From Diphasiastrum complanatum (lineage: Eukaryota > Streptophyta > Lycopodiopsida > Lycopodiales > Lycopodiaceae), in assembly GCA_029204225.1 (NCBI GenBank), contig CM055106.1, positions 10,896,539 through 10,960,538 of the forward strand: 64,000 nucleotides of DNA, in the 5' to 3' direction. The notes under the pieces were generated by a model. It searched no databases. It worked only from the letters and a program-made list of their open reading frames with translations, and was not told the origin of the DNA. Shown one piece after another: positions 10,907 through 22,039 of this stretch (the stretch's first letter is position 1; every line of letters starts with the position of its first letter). The translations under genes were made by a program, and so were the position numbers.

Positions 10907-11901
10907 TGCGATGTTAAACGTCTCGTGTAGCTCAGAATACACGAAAAGGATGCTCACAAGTAGCCAGTCCATCCGCAGTGCTTGTCATTGTCCCTAGCAT
11001 GCACGTAGAAACTTGAGGCAACAGCAATCCCGTTCAGAAATTGGAAACGTTGGATAATGATTGCATAACTGGGAACACAGACTCCATGAGGCATTATCTT
11101 TCATGGTCAGAGATTAGCCGAATTTTCAGAGATACTTCACCATATCTTCTCTTGATGTTCCTACATGGTTGTATCAGTGTTGAATTCTACCAATATTCTC
11201 AATTAGGGCAATAATTCATAAAACCTTTCCATCGTTTCCATCGATATTCGGCGATACAAACCATTCTAAAGTAAGAAGGGAATCTAGAGCCTCGCTAGTA
11301 TCACAGCACCAAGATGAATCTCTTCTTACCATAGAATCCTTGCAAGAAAAGAGATAGTTACATCGTCGTATGATGAATTATCCGTGATCTCAACCAATTG
11401 CCAGCTCAAGAAGACCAAGAACACATATAATATAGCACAACCAGAATATGCAGGCTGGAACAACTACCCAAACAAATGAATCTCAATTTTGATTGAAAAG
11501 CTTCAATCAAGGTTTAAATCCCCCATTTCATTTTCTTCCACATCAAAACCTTCCGACTCAAATTTGATCCTCAGGGGAATCCAAATCAGTCCAGCCAGCA
11601 AAGACTCCCCCACTACTGACCTCGAAGAGATGAAAACTCGATGCTCATCCGCAATCCGCACCTAAGCAACCCACAAAAGGACAATCGCCTTTTCACCATT
11701 CCCCCACAGGCAACCAACCCCGCTTCACAGCACCAGAATTAGCAACGTCCTCACGCTTATCACCTCCTCCATGCAAAGCCCTCTTCCAGACTCGCGAGAA
11801 TAGACTGTCGATCAAGAGCGAGAAGGCTCCAGAGTAGAGAAGAGAAAGGGAGGAGCTCTCTCTCCCCCTCACAGACACATACATGCGTTACCTTTTTTCT
11901 T

Positions 11902-11940
<39 letters not shown>

Positions 11941-11990
11941 CTCTCTCTCTCTCCTGGTTCAACTGCAATCGCCCTTCCCATCCCGCCTTA
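10907..11990 (-). promoter_or_regulatory. Probable 5' leader and promoter region of the WAC gene
   Basis: On the minus strand this stretch contains a (GA)n tract (11905-11954), a GC-richer segment (11690-11900) typical of plant leaders, and a possible untranslated-intron donor (GAG before GTCAGT near 11620). No TATA box stands out. The short ORFs here are not conserved-looking. The assignment rests on position and composition only. Confidence 0.4.
11905..11954. repeat. (CT)n microsatellite
   Basis: Nearly pure CT dinucleotides with a small CCC interruption. It lies in the putative WAC-gene leader, where GA/CT tracts often sit in plants. Confidence 0.95.
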
Positions 11991-12613
11991 GCTTTTGGAC
12001 CAGTCACATAACCTCCTGAAACGCACCGGAAAATACATGTGTCCAGCGGATGGACGATTGGTCCCCTGGATCACCACAATAACGCCACAAAAAAAGATGT
12101 ACATGCACAAGAGATATGGTTGGTGTACTCCCAACTTTATACATGGTTTATTCCCTCCCTTTTATTCACAACAAAAATCAAAACCTTATATAGACGGGTT
12201 TGATATGGCCATAAAAAGTACATGGTAGGTGACTATTTCCAAATCTGAAGGTAGCGGTACGTGAATATGAGAGAGAGCTGTCTTCAGTGTTCACTAAAAT
12301 CGACAAAGTATAGGAATGAAATCGGCATTATTTCGAAGAACCATCATGAAGATTTTGACGATTTTTTTATGTAGGCATATAGGCGCTTTTATGAGTAATA
12401 GTCCTCACAAATCTAGGAAGCTTTAGAAAATGTAGGTTTTTTGTCCCGAGCACAGATTTTTCTTACATATGTATCAAAAATCGTCATTGATTTCTTTGCC
12501 GAAAGAGATTTTCTTAGAAATTGAAATTTTGAAATTGTTTTTTAGTTTGTCAAAGAGTTAATGGAGAGCACAAAAAATGAAGTTTTCTAAAACTATGTGT
12601 TTGTGGATTCTTG

Positions 12614-12616
<3 letters not shown>
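11991..12616. other. Gene-free stretch upstream of the WAC gene
   Basis: No coding block recognised; the 77-codon plus-strand frame at 11995-12228 has no family signature. Confidence 0.5.

Positions 12617-12664
<48 letters not shown>
12617..12664. repeat. (GA)n microsatellite
   Basis: Uninterrupted GA dinucleotides, about 24 copies. Confidence 0.97.
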
Positions 12665-12666
<2 letters not shown>

Positions 12667-13145
12667 TCTCTCCACATACATGCATGTGCGCAGCGTGCCT
12701 GTACATGTGCCAACATGCTAGGCTGAAAACATCTCAGGTCACAAGGTACAAACCTCATGGAACCTACACATAACATTTTGATTATACAACATTTCCTACT
12801 AGCTTTATGAAAACCACATTTTTCACCATGATAGGTCTATTGCATACATAGTCATTTTTCACCTCTCGAGGCGACAAATTACAAGCTTTGTGAAACCTAC
12901 ACCTTATATGTTTAGTATACAAGGTTCAATGCTTACTCTTCTATAGTACAACCTCAACCATATATTTTTCTCTTAGTAGGTCTATTACTATTACGTACTA
13001 TATTGGTACACCCTGAGATGATTGCTTTGGTAAGAGATGAAACACGAGTCGACGTTATCAGCATTTTTTAAGCAACATGTCCACACCTCGAGTTGCCTCT
13101 CGTGACCTATCTAAGCACGAGCCATGCTTGAGGTGGGACCCACAT
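12665..13145. other. Gene-free stretch between microsatellites
   Basis: Contains two loosely similar segments with GGTACAAACCTCATGGAACC and related wording near 12745 and 12890, suggesting a diverged local duplication. No coding signal. Confidence 0.45.

Positions 13146-13229
<84 letters not shown>
13146..13229. repeat. (CT)n microsatellite
   Basis: About 42 uninterrupted CT copies. ORFs on both strands over it are artefacts. Confidence 0.98.
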
Positions 13230-13231
<2 letters not shown>

Positions 13232-14213
13232 GTGAGAGAGCACTTTATCATTCATTCATTATACCTAGAAGTTGCAACAAATGGTACAACGATGTGGATA
13301 GCCAAGATGTACCTCTAGCCATGGAGGTGTGTGCCAATGAGAGGCAAGAGCGATCATTGATGATATGAGACAACAATAATTGTTGGGAGCTTGACTATGT
13401 CAATTGGTGTTGATGGCTCTAGTGCATAGGAATGAGTCGGTGGTGAGTCTATAAAGATTGGATAATCGACTTTGAAAATCCTAGCTTCTAGCTTGTGTTG
13501 AAATGTTTAATTCTTATGCTTACACACAACAAACAATAGTTGTATAGTGTAAAAAACAATCCCAAGCATTCTTGTTTTCTTCGGACCCTACATGTGTAAG
13601 TCACCCTATTGAGCACGTCAATATTTCATTTATTAACTAAAAATGAAAGTGATTTTAAGGCCATTGCGAAAATTAAATAAATTGGAGGCCTAAAAGTCAA
13701 GTTAGATGAATAGGTGGTGTTTTTAACCTATTTTCGAATTCAAATGTGTAGGGATGTAGAAATTGGCCAGTAGCCAATAGGGCCAAATGCATCACTCTCC
13801 AATATAAATAGTGCATAATGTAGTTCATTTCTCATGTTTAATCAAAGAAGGGTGGACAGTCTACCTTTTCGGCATTTAATGTCCTTGCTTTCCCTTCTCC
13901 TTCATCTCTCTCAAGTTTATTGGATTCAATATTTATTGGATTTTTCATTTTTCGTATTTTGCTATTGTTGCTATCATCATGAAAAAAAAAAGACAAAAAA
14001 AAGTACGCTTGAATTGTGATTGATTTAGGATTTGGTGGGGTGATTCTTTGGCCTCTTCTTCAAAATTATAGTTTTTCGAGAGGACTTTGTTGCAAGGTAC
14101 TACCAAGTTTGTTGAATTAGGAAATGGATGTGGATTTACTTTTTGCCAAAGGTTTGCTGGAATTTCAATTCCACTTCAAATCCCATTTGATCTAGTTGCC
14201 TCTGTACATGTTA
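13230..14213. other. Gene-free stretch
   Basis: No recognisable gene. The 61-codon frame at 13834-14019 ends in an A-rich run and has no signature. Confidence 0.5.
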
Positions 14214-14567
14214 CCAACTATTCTATTCACGTATCCATGATAGAGTCGCAAACCTAGTTATTTACTCAGAAATCTACAAGAATACACACAAGTTTGAGAT
14301 AAGTTTGACACTACGCAAAGTCAATCGAATAAGTCAAAAGAATGCCAAAGAGTACCCCTCACGAGTGTCGGATCCTTCGATAGTCGACTACCAACTATTC
14401 TATTCATGTATCCATGACAGAGTCCCAAACATGGTTATTTACTCGGGAACCTGTAGAAATACACACAAGTTTGAGACATGTTCGACACTACACAAAGTCA
14501 ACCGAATAAGTCAAAAGAATGCCAGAGAGTACCAATCACGAGTGTTAGATCCTTCGATAATCGACAA
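14214..14567 (+). repeat. Two tandem 177-bp units
   Basis: The segment starting CCAACTATTCTATTCA at 14214 recurs at 14391 with the same internal order (ATCCATGA, TTATTTACTC, ACACACAAGTTTGAGA, AAAGTC, GAATAAGTCAAAAGAATGCC, CACGAGTGT, GATCCTTCGATA). The period is 177 bp. Because 177 is divisible by three, the plus-strand frame at 14305-14628 shows a repeated peptide. I do not take that as coding evidence. Confidence 0.9.
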
Positions 14568-14667
14568 TTTCTCTACTCGACAATCAACACTATCTACTCG
14601 ACACTCTTTGGGAGACATTCAAACCTAATGGCTGCAACCCATGTCTCAAGTACTATCGTTACTACTA

Positions 14668-15423
14668 TCAGGACTTCATACCTGCCTTCAACGAAGGATT
14701 TTTCATCGGGCCACAAATGTCTGAATGTACAATGTCTAACAATCCTCTAGCAGTATGCTGATGGCTTGATCTAAATGGTTTCCTAGTCTGTTTACCAACT
14801 AGACAGTCTTGATAGACAAGTAACTCGACTTTATCTCTAGGATAGTCTAGATCAAGAACAATAGAATGTCGAGGCATTTGTTGTACAACAGCATGATTGA
14901 AGTGACCAAGTCTATAATGCCAAAGTAAACTTTTATTTGCATGAATAGAGGTATTGAACACCTGACTAGAGGCAGAAAAGCAATAACTTAATCTATACAA
15001 GTATCCATGTCTCTTTCCGAGTGCTAGGATCTTGTCTGTCCTATCAACTACTTTGCACTGACCACATTTGAATTCTACTTTATGTCCTAGATCTATGATT
15101 CTGCTTATAGAGAGCAGATTCGTAGATAAACTGGGTACATACAGGACTTTAGAAAGTAGCTTAGACTGATCATTTGCAAAGCTTAATCTTATAGTACCTT
15201 CACCTTTAATAGCTTGTGTGATATTGTCGCCAACGTGAAAATATTTATTGGTATCATAGGGTGTATAGGACTCGAAATAGCCAATGAGGCTGGTCATATA
15301 CTGAGTGACACCAAAATCCAGAAACCAAGAACTGTCGCAGGATGCTCCTTGATGGCTGGTCATGAAGGCATCATGATCCACTTCTTGAATAGGATGTGGA
15401 GCTTCTGTAGCTATATTTGCCAC
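14668..15423 (-). pseudogene. Copia F protease and GAG-pre-integrase fragment
   Basis: The 251-codon open stretch contains a protease active-site block reading WFLDFGVTQYMTS, so the usual Asp-Ser-Gly is Asp-Phe-Gly, which should impair catalysis. Next come the VLYVPSLSTNLLSISRI block and the pre-integrase zinc-binding start LLWHYRLGHFNHAVV. The frame ends with the opening of integrase (GLLDIVHSDICGPMK). The catalytic core is absent. Confidence 0.88.
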
Positions 15424-15513
15424 TTGATTCGACTGTCCCTTGTTGTTGTAATATCCAGCAGTCTTGAATTTCGTGGTTGTTTCACTTGTAATATATGCAG
15501 AACAACTTCTTCT

Positions 15514-16222
15514 TCATTTCCAAATTTGATTGTTCGTTGTGTTGTCTGGTTTTTGGTCTTGATTTGATTGTTTCGGGTCTTTTTTCTTCTTATGCTTAGT
15601 CGTGCTCTTGTTGGTGTACAAGACGTGAGAATCAGCTGAGAAACTTGAGGCTTCGTTTCTCCACGTGTCTTCTTGCAACAACATTGTAATGACTCTCGAA
15701 AGAGTCAGTTCTAGATGTGTCGTGATGATCATCACCCAACTATCGTATGAGCTTGGCAAGCTTGTAAGCAGTTGCATCACTACATCTTGATCGTCTATGA
15801 CAGATCCGACAGCAACCATTTGCTTCAGCAGGTTCTTGAATTGGTTGATGTAATTCTGCAGGAAAAAACCATTCGCCATCTTGAGGGAGTAAAATTTCTT
15901 CCTGAGATGTAGCTTGGAAGCTATATCTTGCACTTCATATAGTGTGCTCAAGATGTCCCAGACTTCTTTGAATGTCTGGGCCTCGAAAACATGGCCGATC
16001 TGGGTATCCAAAATGTTAAGGATGATCAACGTGAAAGATTTGCCATCCTTCAACTTCCATCTGGCGATTGCTGCGTCGTCTGCTTTGGGTTTCCATTCTG
16101 CACCTGTAACAACGTCATACAACTCTCTAGCCATTAGTACAAGTCATCCTAAATTTCCACATATGGTAATTGGCTCCTTTAAGTTTGTCCATGATAGGAC
16201 TGGCTTTCCCTTTGGAATCCAT
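15514..16222 (-). pseudogene. Copia F gag, one frameshift
   Basis: ATG 16222 opens MDSKGKASPIMDKLKGANYH, the usual Copia gag start. A one-base shift near 16136 moves the frame to the open stretch from 16134. That stretch carries the UBN2 capsid blocks (WKLKDGKSFTLIILNI, FKEVWDILSTLYEV, LTSLPSSYDSWVMIIT) and ends in a lysine-rich region (KHKKKKDPKQ) around 15540. No complete CCHC knuckle is seen between 15514 and 15423. Confidence 0.85.
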
Positions 16223-16365
16223 GTGGAAGATTAGTCTAGGTGATAGGAAAAACTATCACTGACTTAAGTATGAAAATATGGTGCTGAATTATAGAACAAG
16301 AAAACAATTACTCTATCAGCTAGTAGAGTCTTGTTACTGTGGAAGCTTATCAGGCTACAAAAATA

Positions 16366-16377
16366 GCTCTGATACCA
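16366..16377 (-). other. Primer binding site of Copia F
   Basis: Minus strand reads TGGTATCAGAGC, an exact match to the plant Met-tRNA primer site; the LTR begins at 16378 with TGTTGGG. Confidence 0.9.
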
Positions 16378-17250
16378 TGTTGGGAAAAGAGGGGTGTGTG
16401 AGAAACGAAAATAGCTCAAAAAAAAATGAACATGAAAAGAAGCAAACTCGAAACTCGATCAAAAAAAAAAATGAACTCAAATGAGAAGTGTTTGTGCGCA
16501 ATGGAATGAGCTATCTCACTCTTTCCCTAAGCATGACTATGCCTATCAAACTTGAACAGAACGTTAGTGATAGAAATCACGTTCGATCTGATTACGTAGC
16601 CAAACATTAAGCAACAAAACATCAAAAAGATAATTTGTCGCGAACAACTAGACAAATTATTAGTCGCGAATAATTCGCGAAGAGCTAGACTGAGCTTGAC
16701 TGATAATCAGTCGCGAAAAGCAAGACTAAATATTAGTCGCGAACAACTAGCCTAATAATTATTCGCGACGAATAGACTACCAGATTAAGCAATAAGAAAA
16801 TCAGACAGAATGTAGAAAGGCATAGCAATATTGACACAAATCTGAACGCAGAACAAACAAGGCTGTAATCAGATTAAGTATAGCGAAATATACAGGTCAA
16901 TAATGCAAGTGAGCACAAGACAATAGCGATGAAACCGCGTGCTTCACAAATCTAATCCAATCTGAAAAAGGAATAAACCTATTACTGACAATACACATAA
17001 TCGATGTGCGAAAGCACGGTACTTCATCTATCTCTGATAAGCTTTTGATGCTATTATGCTTGTTGCTTGTTTCTCATCTAAGTTCTCACATCTCTTACAG
17101 AATACGCAGATGGTATTCAATATAAACATATTTTTACAAGTGTGCAAATGAAGAAAGTACAAAGTGGATGTGCTATCTATGGGAGATTGTGGGTGGCTAT
17201 TGTCGTTGTCAAATCTGTTTGCACAGTTGTATGGGATGAGCGTGAGAAGG
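16378..17250 (-). repeat. 5' LTR of Copia F, outer boundary not found
   Basis: The inner edge starts TG at 16378 beside the primer site. I could not find a matching CA end; the distance to 17250 is a guess. It includes the TCGCGA-rich block at 16636-16772. Confidence 0.5.
16636..16772. repeat. TCGCGA-motif cluster inside the Copia F LTR
   Basis: TCGCGA occurs five times (near 16638, 16661, 16711, 16737 and 16764), with an extra TTCGCGAA at 16668-16675, in degenerate units of the form TTAGTCGCGAACAACTAG. Repeats of this type in LTR U3 regions usually act as enhancer elements. Confidence 0.8.
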
Positions 17251-18733
17251 CCGCGACATCAGCCTTCACTGAAATGAACGTTGGTGAAGATGCAAAAAAT
17301 GCGACACTCTGACAAATGCCTTAAGATTTGATTTACAAGGTGCCTTTGCTTTTCTATAAGGGCACCTACTGCATTTGTAGGGCAGAGTCTTGAACAAAAC
17401 CTTGAAGGCTTGGATCTTTTTATAACCTCGTGTGAATGCGGGCAAGTTTTGAGTTTCCAATTGCATGAACACCTTTGAAAGCTTTACGACAAACTTCAAT
17501 TGTTTCCAAGAAGTAAACAAAACCTTTTCGATCAGGCCTTACAGATGAACAAAGATAATAATTTTGATCATTTTTTGTCTTTGAAAAAAACTTTGTTCGA
17601 ATTTGCCTAATTTCAGCAAAGCTTAACTTTTGTAAACACGAGAAAACACAACAACCTATGTTTCTGACTTTACGGATTTCTTGAGGTTCGAGCAATTGAT
17701 TTTGATGCCCCGTCATTTCACGACTTGCTTGGAAATCCCTTCGAAACTTGTCTTGGCCCTTCGATTATGCTCTGTAAGAGGAACTTGGTACATTAACACC
17801 TAACGACTCTGGTAATATTGAAGCTGTACCTTGTACGTGTGCTTCTCAAATGTCAACTGCATCATCTCCTTGATTTTCACTAGAAGGCTTTGCACTTTTA
17901 GAAATATTTTCTAAATTAGAAAATATTGATCTTTTTGATTTCATAACATTGGATCTAATGGTTCTTCGTGTCTGTCTTAAACTATTTAAATTTAAAGAAC
18001 GAGTTCCTTGACGTGGGATTGTAGACTGACTTGAATCAGTAACTGAGTGCTTGCTTGTTTCTGAACCGCTGCAATTCTCACCGAAGGGAGAATAGTATAT
18101 TGTTTGGGGATTCATGAGACATAGAGATGAAGAGCTAGTACAAAATTCACTAGCTTGAATTGAATCTGGAGTCATTTCATGGTACACAGTTGTAGCTTTA
18201 ATGTCAGACAAAGAACTAGTAGAAACTACATCAAAGTAAGTTGGAGCAGGAAGAATTAAAGAAGATGAGCTTTCCATTGGAAATATAGTCAAATACTAGT
18301 TCACACCTAAGAAATGCAAGATAATTAAAATGTTACGAGGCAATAACCCAAGCCATCAAGATATGCCAAGCCTGACAATGAGCAACAATCCAAGGAACAG
18401 ATAGAGAGCCACATGCATAATCATAGAGATATCCACACCATAGGCGATCAGTAATATGGAAAAACTAGCACCAATCAACAGGTCCAAATGAAAACCAAGT
18501 TATACGTAATAACCAAAAAATGTCATATATTTATAGCATCGACATGGACTGCAGCAAACCTATATGTAGAAACACCAGGAGACTGAAGGATGCTCGTGTA
18601 CTCATCTTGAAATATCCCAACATATAAATACCCTAGATAAGTAATAGTGACCATTTGGCAAATATCCCCGGATGGAAAATGTGTAACGGTAAGGGCCAAA
18701 GGCGCATGAATCATGTCAAGAACCATAGAAATA
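17251..18733 (-). other. Uncharacterised stretch with two open frames (17420-17716, 17846-18292)
   Basis: The 148-codon frame at 18292-17846 is rich in Ser and Thr with a basic Arg/Lys patch (RQTRRTIRSNVMKSKRS). The 98-codon frame at 17716-17420 has no recognised motif. Neither resembles reverse transcriptase or integrase. They lie where the pol region of the Gypsy element to the right would be expected, so they may be its degenerate 3' part, or unrelated. Confidence 0.35.
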
Positions 18734-20512
18734 TCATGAGACACAAACCTCAAGCAAAGATCCATGGAGTAAAGCGAAAGAAGATACAACATGATCACCA
18801 ATAGCAAGGGAACCATCAAATGTGGACCCGTGAAGAACCCCACAGAAATCAGCATGAACATCGACCATAACGGACTCAAGAGATGGACATATAGAGACCA
18901 ATGGAGAAGATACTGCACCAACCACCGAACCAGGAGGGCTATCTGAGGTATGCGTAAAAGCAATAGTAGAAATACCACCAAGGTATACGGCCTCAATATC
19001 AATGAAACTAGGAATGACCAATGAATACGATATCTGTGAATCAAGGCATATAGGCGCAAGCCATGCAGCAACAACCTGTAAATCCGGAGCGGCATCAACC
19101 TGAGGAAGAGGACCCGTGGATGGTGAAAGTGAAGCAGCAACTGATGTACTCTGAATGGAAAGAAGAACTGCATCATGAGCAGGTTCCGCATAAACTGCTT
19201 CCTGGAAACCAACTGATAATCACCTGGGAATCAATATCAACATGTGAATGATGCTGACCAGCATGAGTAAACGAAAGTGTCTACTGAGAGAGATCCACTA
19301 CAACATACCAAGTGAAGAGAACCAGTCTGCACAAAAAATAATGTCATAGTGCACCAAAGGAATGATGTAGAAATATGCTTTACCAAAAAAATTACCAATG
19401 CGATAATACAAGCCCTGAAACATCTGAGAACTCGGAAAAGAATGGGAACGAGCAACCTCAACACTGAGAGGTTGGGAAGTAGGAACAAGTGTAGCACGAA
19501 TCCTAGTGAAAATGTAATTGCTAATAAATGAATGTGTACTGCCTGTATCCACTAAAGAAATATACTCTTGCCTTGCATCTAGAACAATATGATCCACAAA
19601 TGGAAAAACATACGTAGGCATAATAACATAAGCATCAATTGATAAGTTTTGGCCTAAATATGCATCTAGAAAAATTGCATACTCATCTAGACGGGTATCA
19701 ACAAAATAAACTAGTGAGTATACAATAGGACCATCATGAAATGTATAACCCTATGCCATATGGAGATCTACTGAAGTAGCCAAGGCATCTGAAAGAGCAA
19801 CCGTAGACCCATGAATAATATCGAAATAAGGAGCATAGGCGACAACATCTATAGCATGGCACTCACGAACATGAGTAGCATCATAGTACTCAACAACAAT
19901 ATCAAAGCATGCAACATCGGCAATAGTAGCAAGGCATACTATATTAGTATCAAAGCATGGAACAATATCATAGCATGCAACAACATCGGTAGCACCATCA
20001 AAACATGCAACAGCATCATCATAGCATGCTATATCAGTATCAAGGACCATATCAGCCACAACCTATATATGTAAATCGGCATCAGTAGGAACCTGTATAT
20101 GTGACTCTGACTCATTATGGGATACAATGACGAGCTCAGGTAGATCAATAACTATCTCAAGTAAATCAGGCAACTCGCTCACACTGTATGATATAGAATC
20201 ATCCTCATGTGTATCGCTAGCAATGTGTAAATCAACCTCATGTGAATCGCTAAAAATGTGTGACTCTATCTCTAGTTGTCTTGCACAAGAAAATGGAACC
20301 TCACATATGGAAGAATGCTCACAAGAGGACTTAGAAGGAGTAGAACTCTCAAGACCTATAATAACACTCGTAAAAGCGACAGGAGGAACAATTACAGAAT
20401 TACCATCGAAAAATATAAGAAGGCGAAGTACTAGTAGAAAGTCATGCCACTCAGAGATAGGCGGATGAGAATGGACATAGTCAAACCACTTGGACCTAGC
20501 AGAACCCTTCAA
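18734..20512 (-). pseudogene. Gypsy gag-protease frame interrupted by in-frame stops
   Basis: Segments 20512-20063, 20059-19751, 19621-19298 and 19021-18734 are all in the same frame. The first has a gag block (LKGSARSKWFDYVHSHPPI region) and turns Asp/Glu/Ser-rich. The second is a degenerate Asp/Cys/Val repeat (ACYDDAVACFDGA, VACYDIVPCFD). The third holds a retropepsin with active site LVDTGSTHSFIS and the downstream DIIFCADWFSSLGML block, where Gypsy proteases usually have GADW. The three stops through the retropepsin are all TAG; a TGA follows near 19207. The last segment is Ser/Val-rich and unrecognised. No zinc knuckle was seen. Confidence 0.8.
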
Positions 20513-20579
20513 ATTGCATCAAGAATCTTATTAGGACCTGAACAAGTGGCCGAGTAGTTTCAAAGTAACACTGAAGACA

Positions 20580-22020
20580 TGTGATTCATTTGTCGAACAC
20601 ATGTTCAGATGGTATATCACTATTAAAAACAAAAAGATAATCTAAAGGGGATAGAGACCGAAAATCAAAAGCCATAATAAAAAATAAAATCAAAAGTAAT
20701 GGAAAATAATATGTAACCCAATGATCCAAATAATTTGGGTGGTTTTTATATTTATATTTTATAATGGAGCATAGAAACGAAGAAAAAAGTGAAAAATGAA
20801 ATCGACGATGAAAATGAATTATGGAATTGAACACAAATGGAACGGAAACTAATAACAAATAACAAAAGACAAAATGAAAAATGCGATGGACAACACAAAC
20901 TACAAAATGGAATGGAAATAACAAAACAACAGCCACAGGCAAGAAGTTAAGCCAGGCAAGACGCTAATCAAGTGGACGAACAAGGAGAGGACATAAGTCG
21001 TCACAACAAGTACGCCAATGAAAAGACGTAACAAATAGTGTAGGTAGTACCTTGCAACTGCAAACGAGAGCATGCTGAAAATGGTACTAAAATTAAGAGA
21101 TATTGGGCAGCCACCAAATAGAGATAAAAAAAATGTTTTTGGGCCACTTTGTAGCTGGAAATTATGCGAAATGAACTGCATATAGGCTGTAGAAAGTTGC
21201 TGAAAATGTGCACAGATAGCCACTGATCAAATCTCTCAAGGAACTGCGTTGGAGCTGGAAATTTTGCCAAGTATTGGGGCCAAATGGGGCGCTGGACAGC
21301 CACCAAGTAATGTTGTAAGAGATGCTGGAAAAAATGCGTCGAAAAGGCTGGAAAACAACGAATATGAAGGCTATAAAAATGCGCTAGATAGCTTCCAGAC
21401 AGCAAATGTAAAGGCTGAAAAATAGCAAGTATGAGGGTGGTGATGAGCCTGCAATCAAATGTGGATTTGGGGTAGCGAACGGAGGCGGAACGAAGTAAAA
21501 ATTGGAGGGGGATGGGCACTGGACAGCTTGCAAACAAAGTGTGAGTAAGCAGTAGTGCACTGCGCCATATAACACCTTCTATTCGTCAGTACGCGCATGA
21601 TGTAAGAGCGATTGCTGCAAAGGGAGATAAATCGGACGAAAGTGTGAAGGGGCTGGACAACCTGCAAACAAAAGTGAAGAGAGGGCTAGAAAATGGAAGG
21701 AGGAACGGACGAAAGAGATGAGGAATTTGGGCGCTGGAGAGCCTGCAAACAAGTTAGAAATGGGTGATGGAGGGTTGGAACTTGGGCGCCGGAAATAATC
21801 TGCCCAAATTTTTTTTTTCTAGTCGCCAAATTTAGCGAAAGTACTTCCGCTAACTATCTGCTAAAGCTCCGCCAAGGAAAATGCTCTGATGGGAGTTGGT
21901 CCTCCAAACTGTGTTGAATGTTGCTGAAGCAAAGAGATGAAAGCCCTCAGCAAAGAGAGAAAAATCAGCAAGGAAAAATGGGCGCCCAATTAGACAATCA
22001 AATCTGAAATTCATCAATCA
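20580..22020 (-). other. Leader region of the Gypsy element with a dispersed repeat
   Basis: The minus strand repeats a block of the form TTTGTTTGCAAGCTGTCCAG at variable spacing (near 21740, 21660, 21525 and, more diverged, 21300-21400), separated by C/T-rich text. The open frames here follow this repetition and are not coding. Confidence 0.6.
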
Positions 22021-22039
22021 GGAAAGTCTCTGATACCAA
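22021..22039 (-). other. Primer binding site of the minus-strand Gypsy element
   Basis: Minus strand reads TTGGTATCAGAGACTTTCC, a Met-tRNA-type primer site. It touches the LTR end TTCGTAACT. Confidence 0.8.

Larger units (their letters stand above)
14568..16377 (-). mobile_element. Copia element F, internal region (gag, protease, pre-integrase), truncated
   Basis: On the minus strand a primer site (16377-16366) is followed by gag (16222-15514) and by protease plus GAG-pre-integrase (15423-14668). The integrase core, reverse transcriptase and RNase H are missing, since homology stops near 14668 next to the 177-bp repeats. The gag is closest in style to the remnants at 2115 and at 29.6-30.3 kb, so all three look like one Copia lineage. 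Confidence 0.88.

Noticed and set aside
13058-13368. ORFs of alternating Arg-Glu or Ser-Leu
   Set aside because: Translations of a (CT)n tract.
18523-19212. 229-codon hydrophobic minus-strand ORF
   Set aside because: Leucine-rich shadow of the Gypsy gag-protease frame, which lies in another minus-strand frame.
20586-21667. Several 60-180 codon minus-strand ORFs
   Set aside because: They follow a repetitive element leader, overlap one another in different frames and carry no domain.
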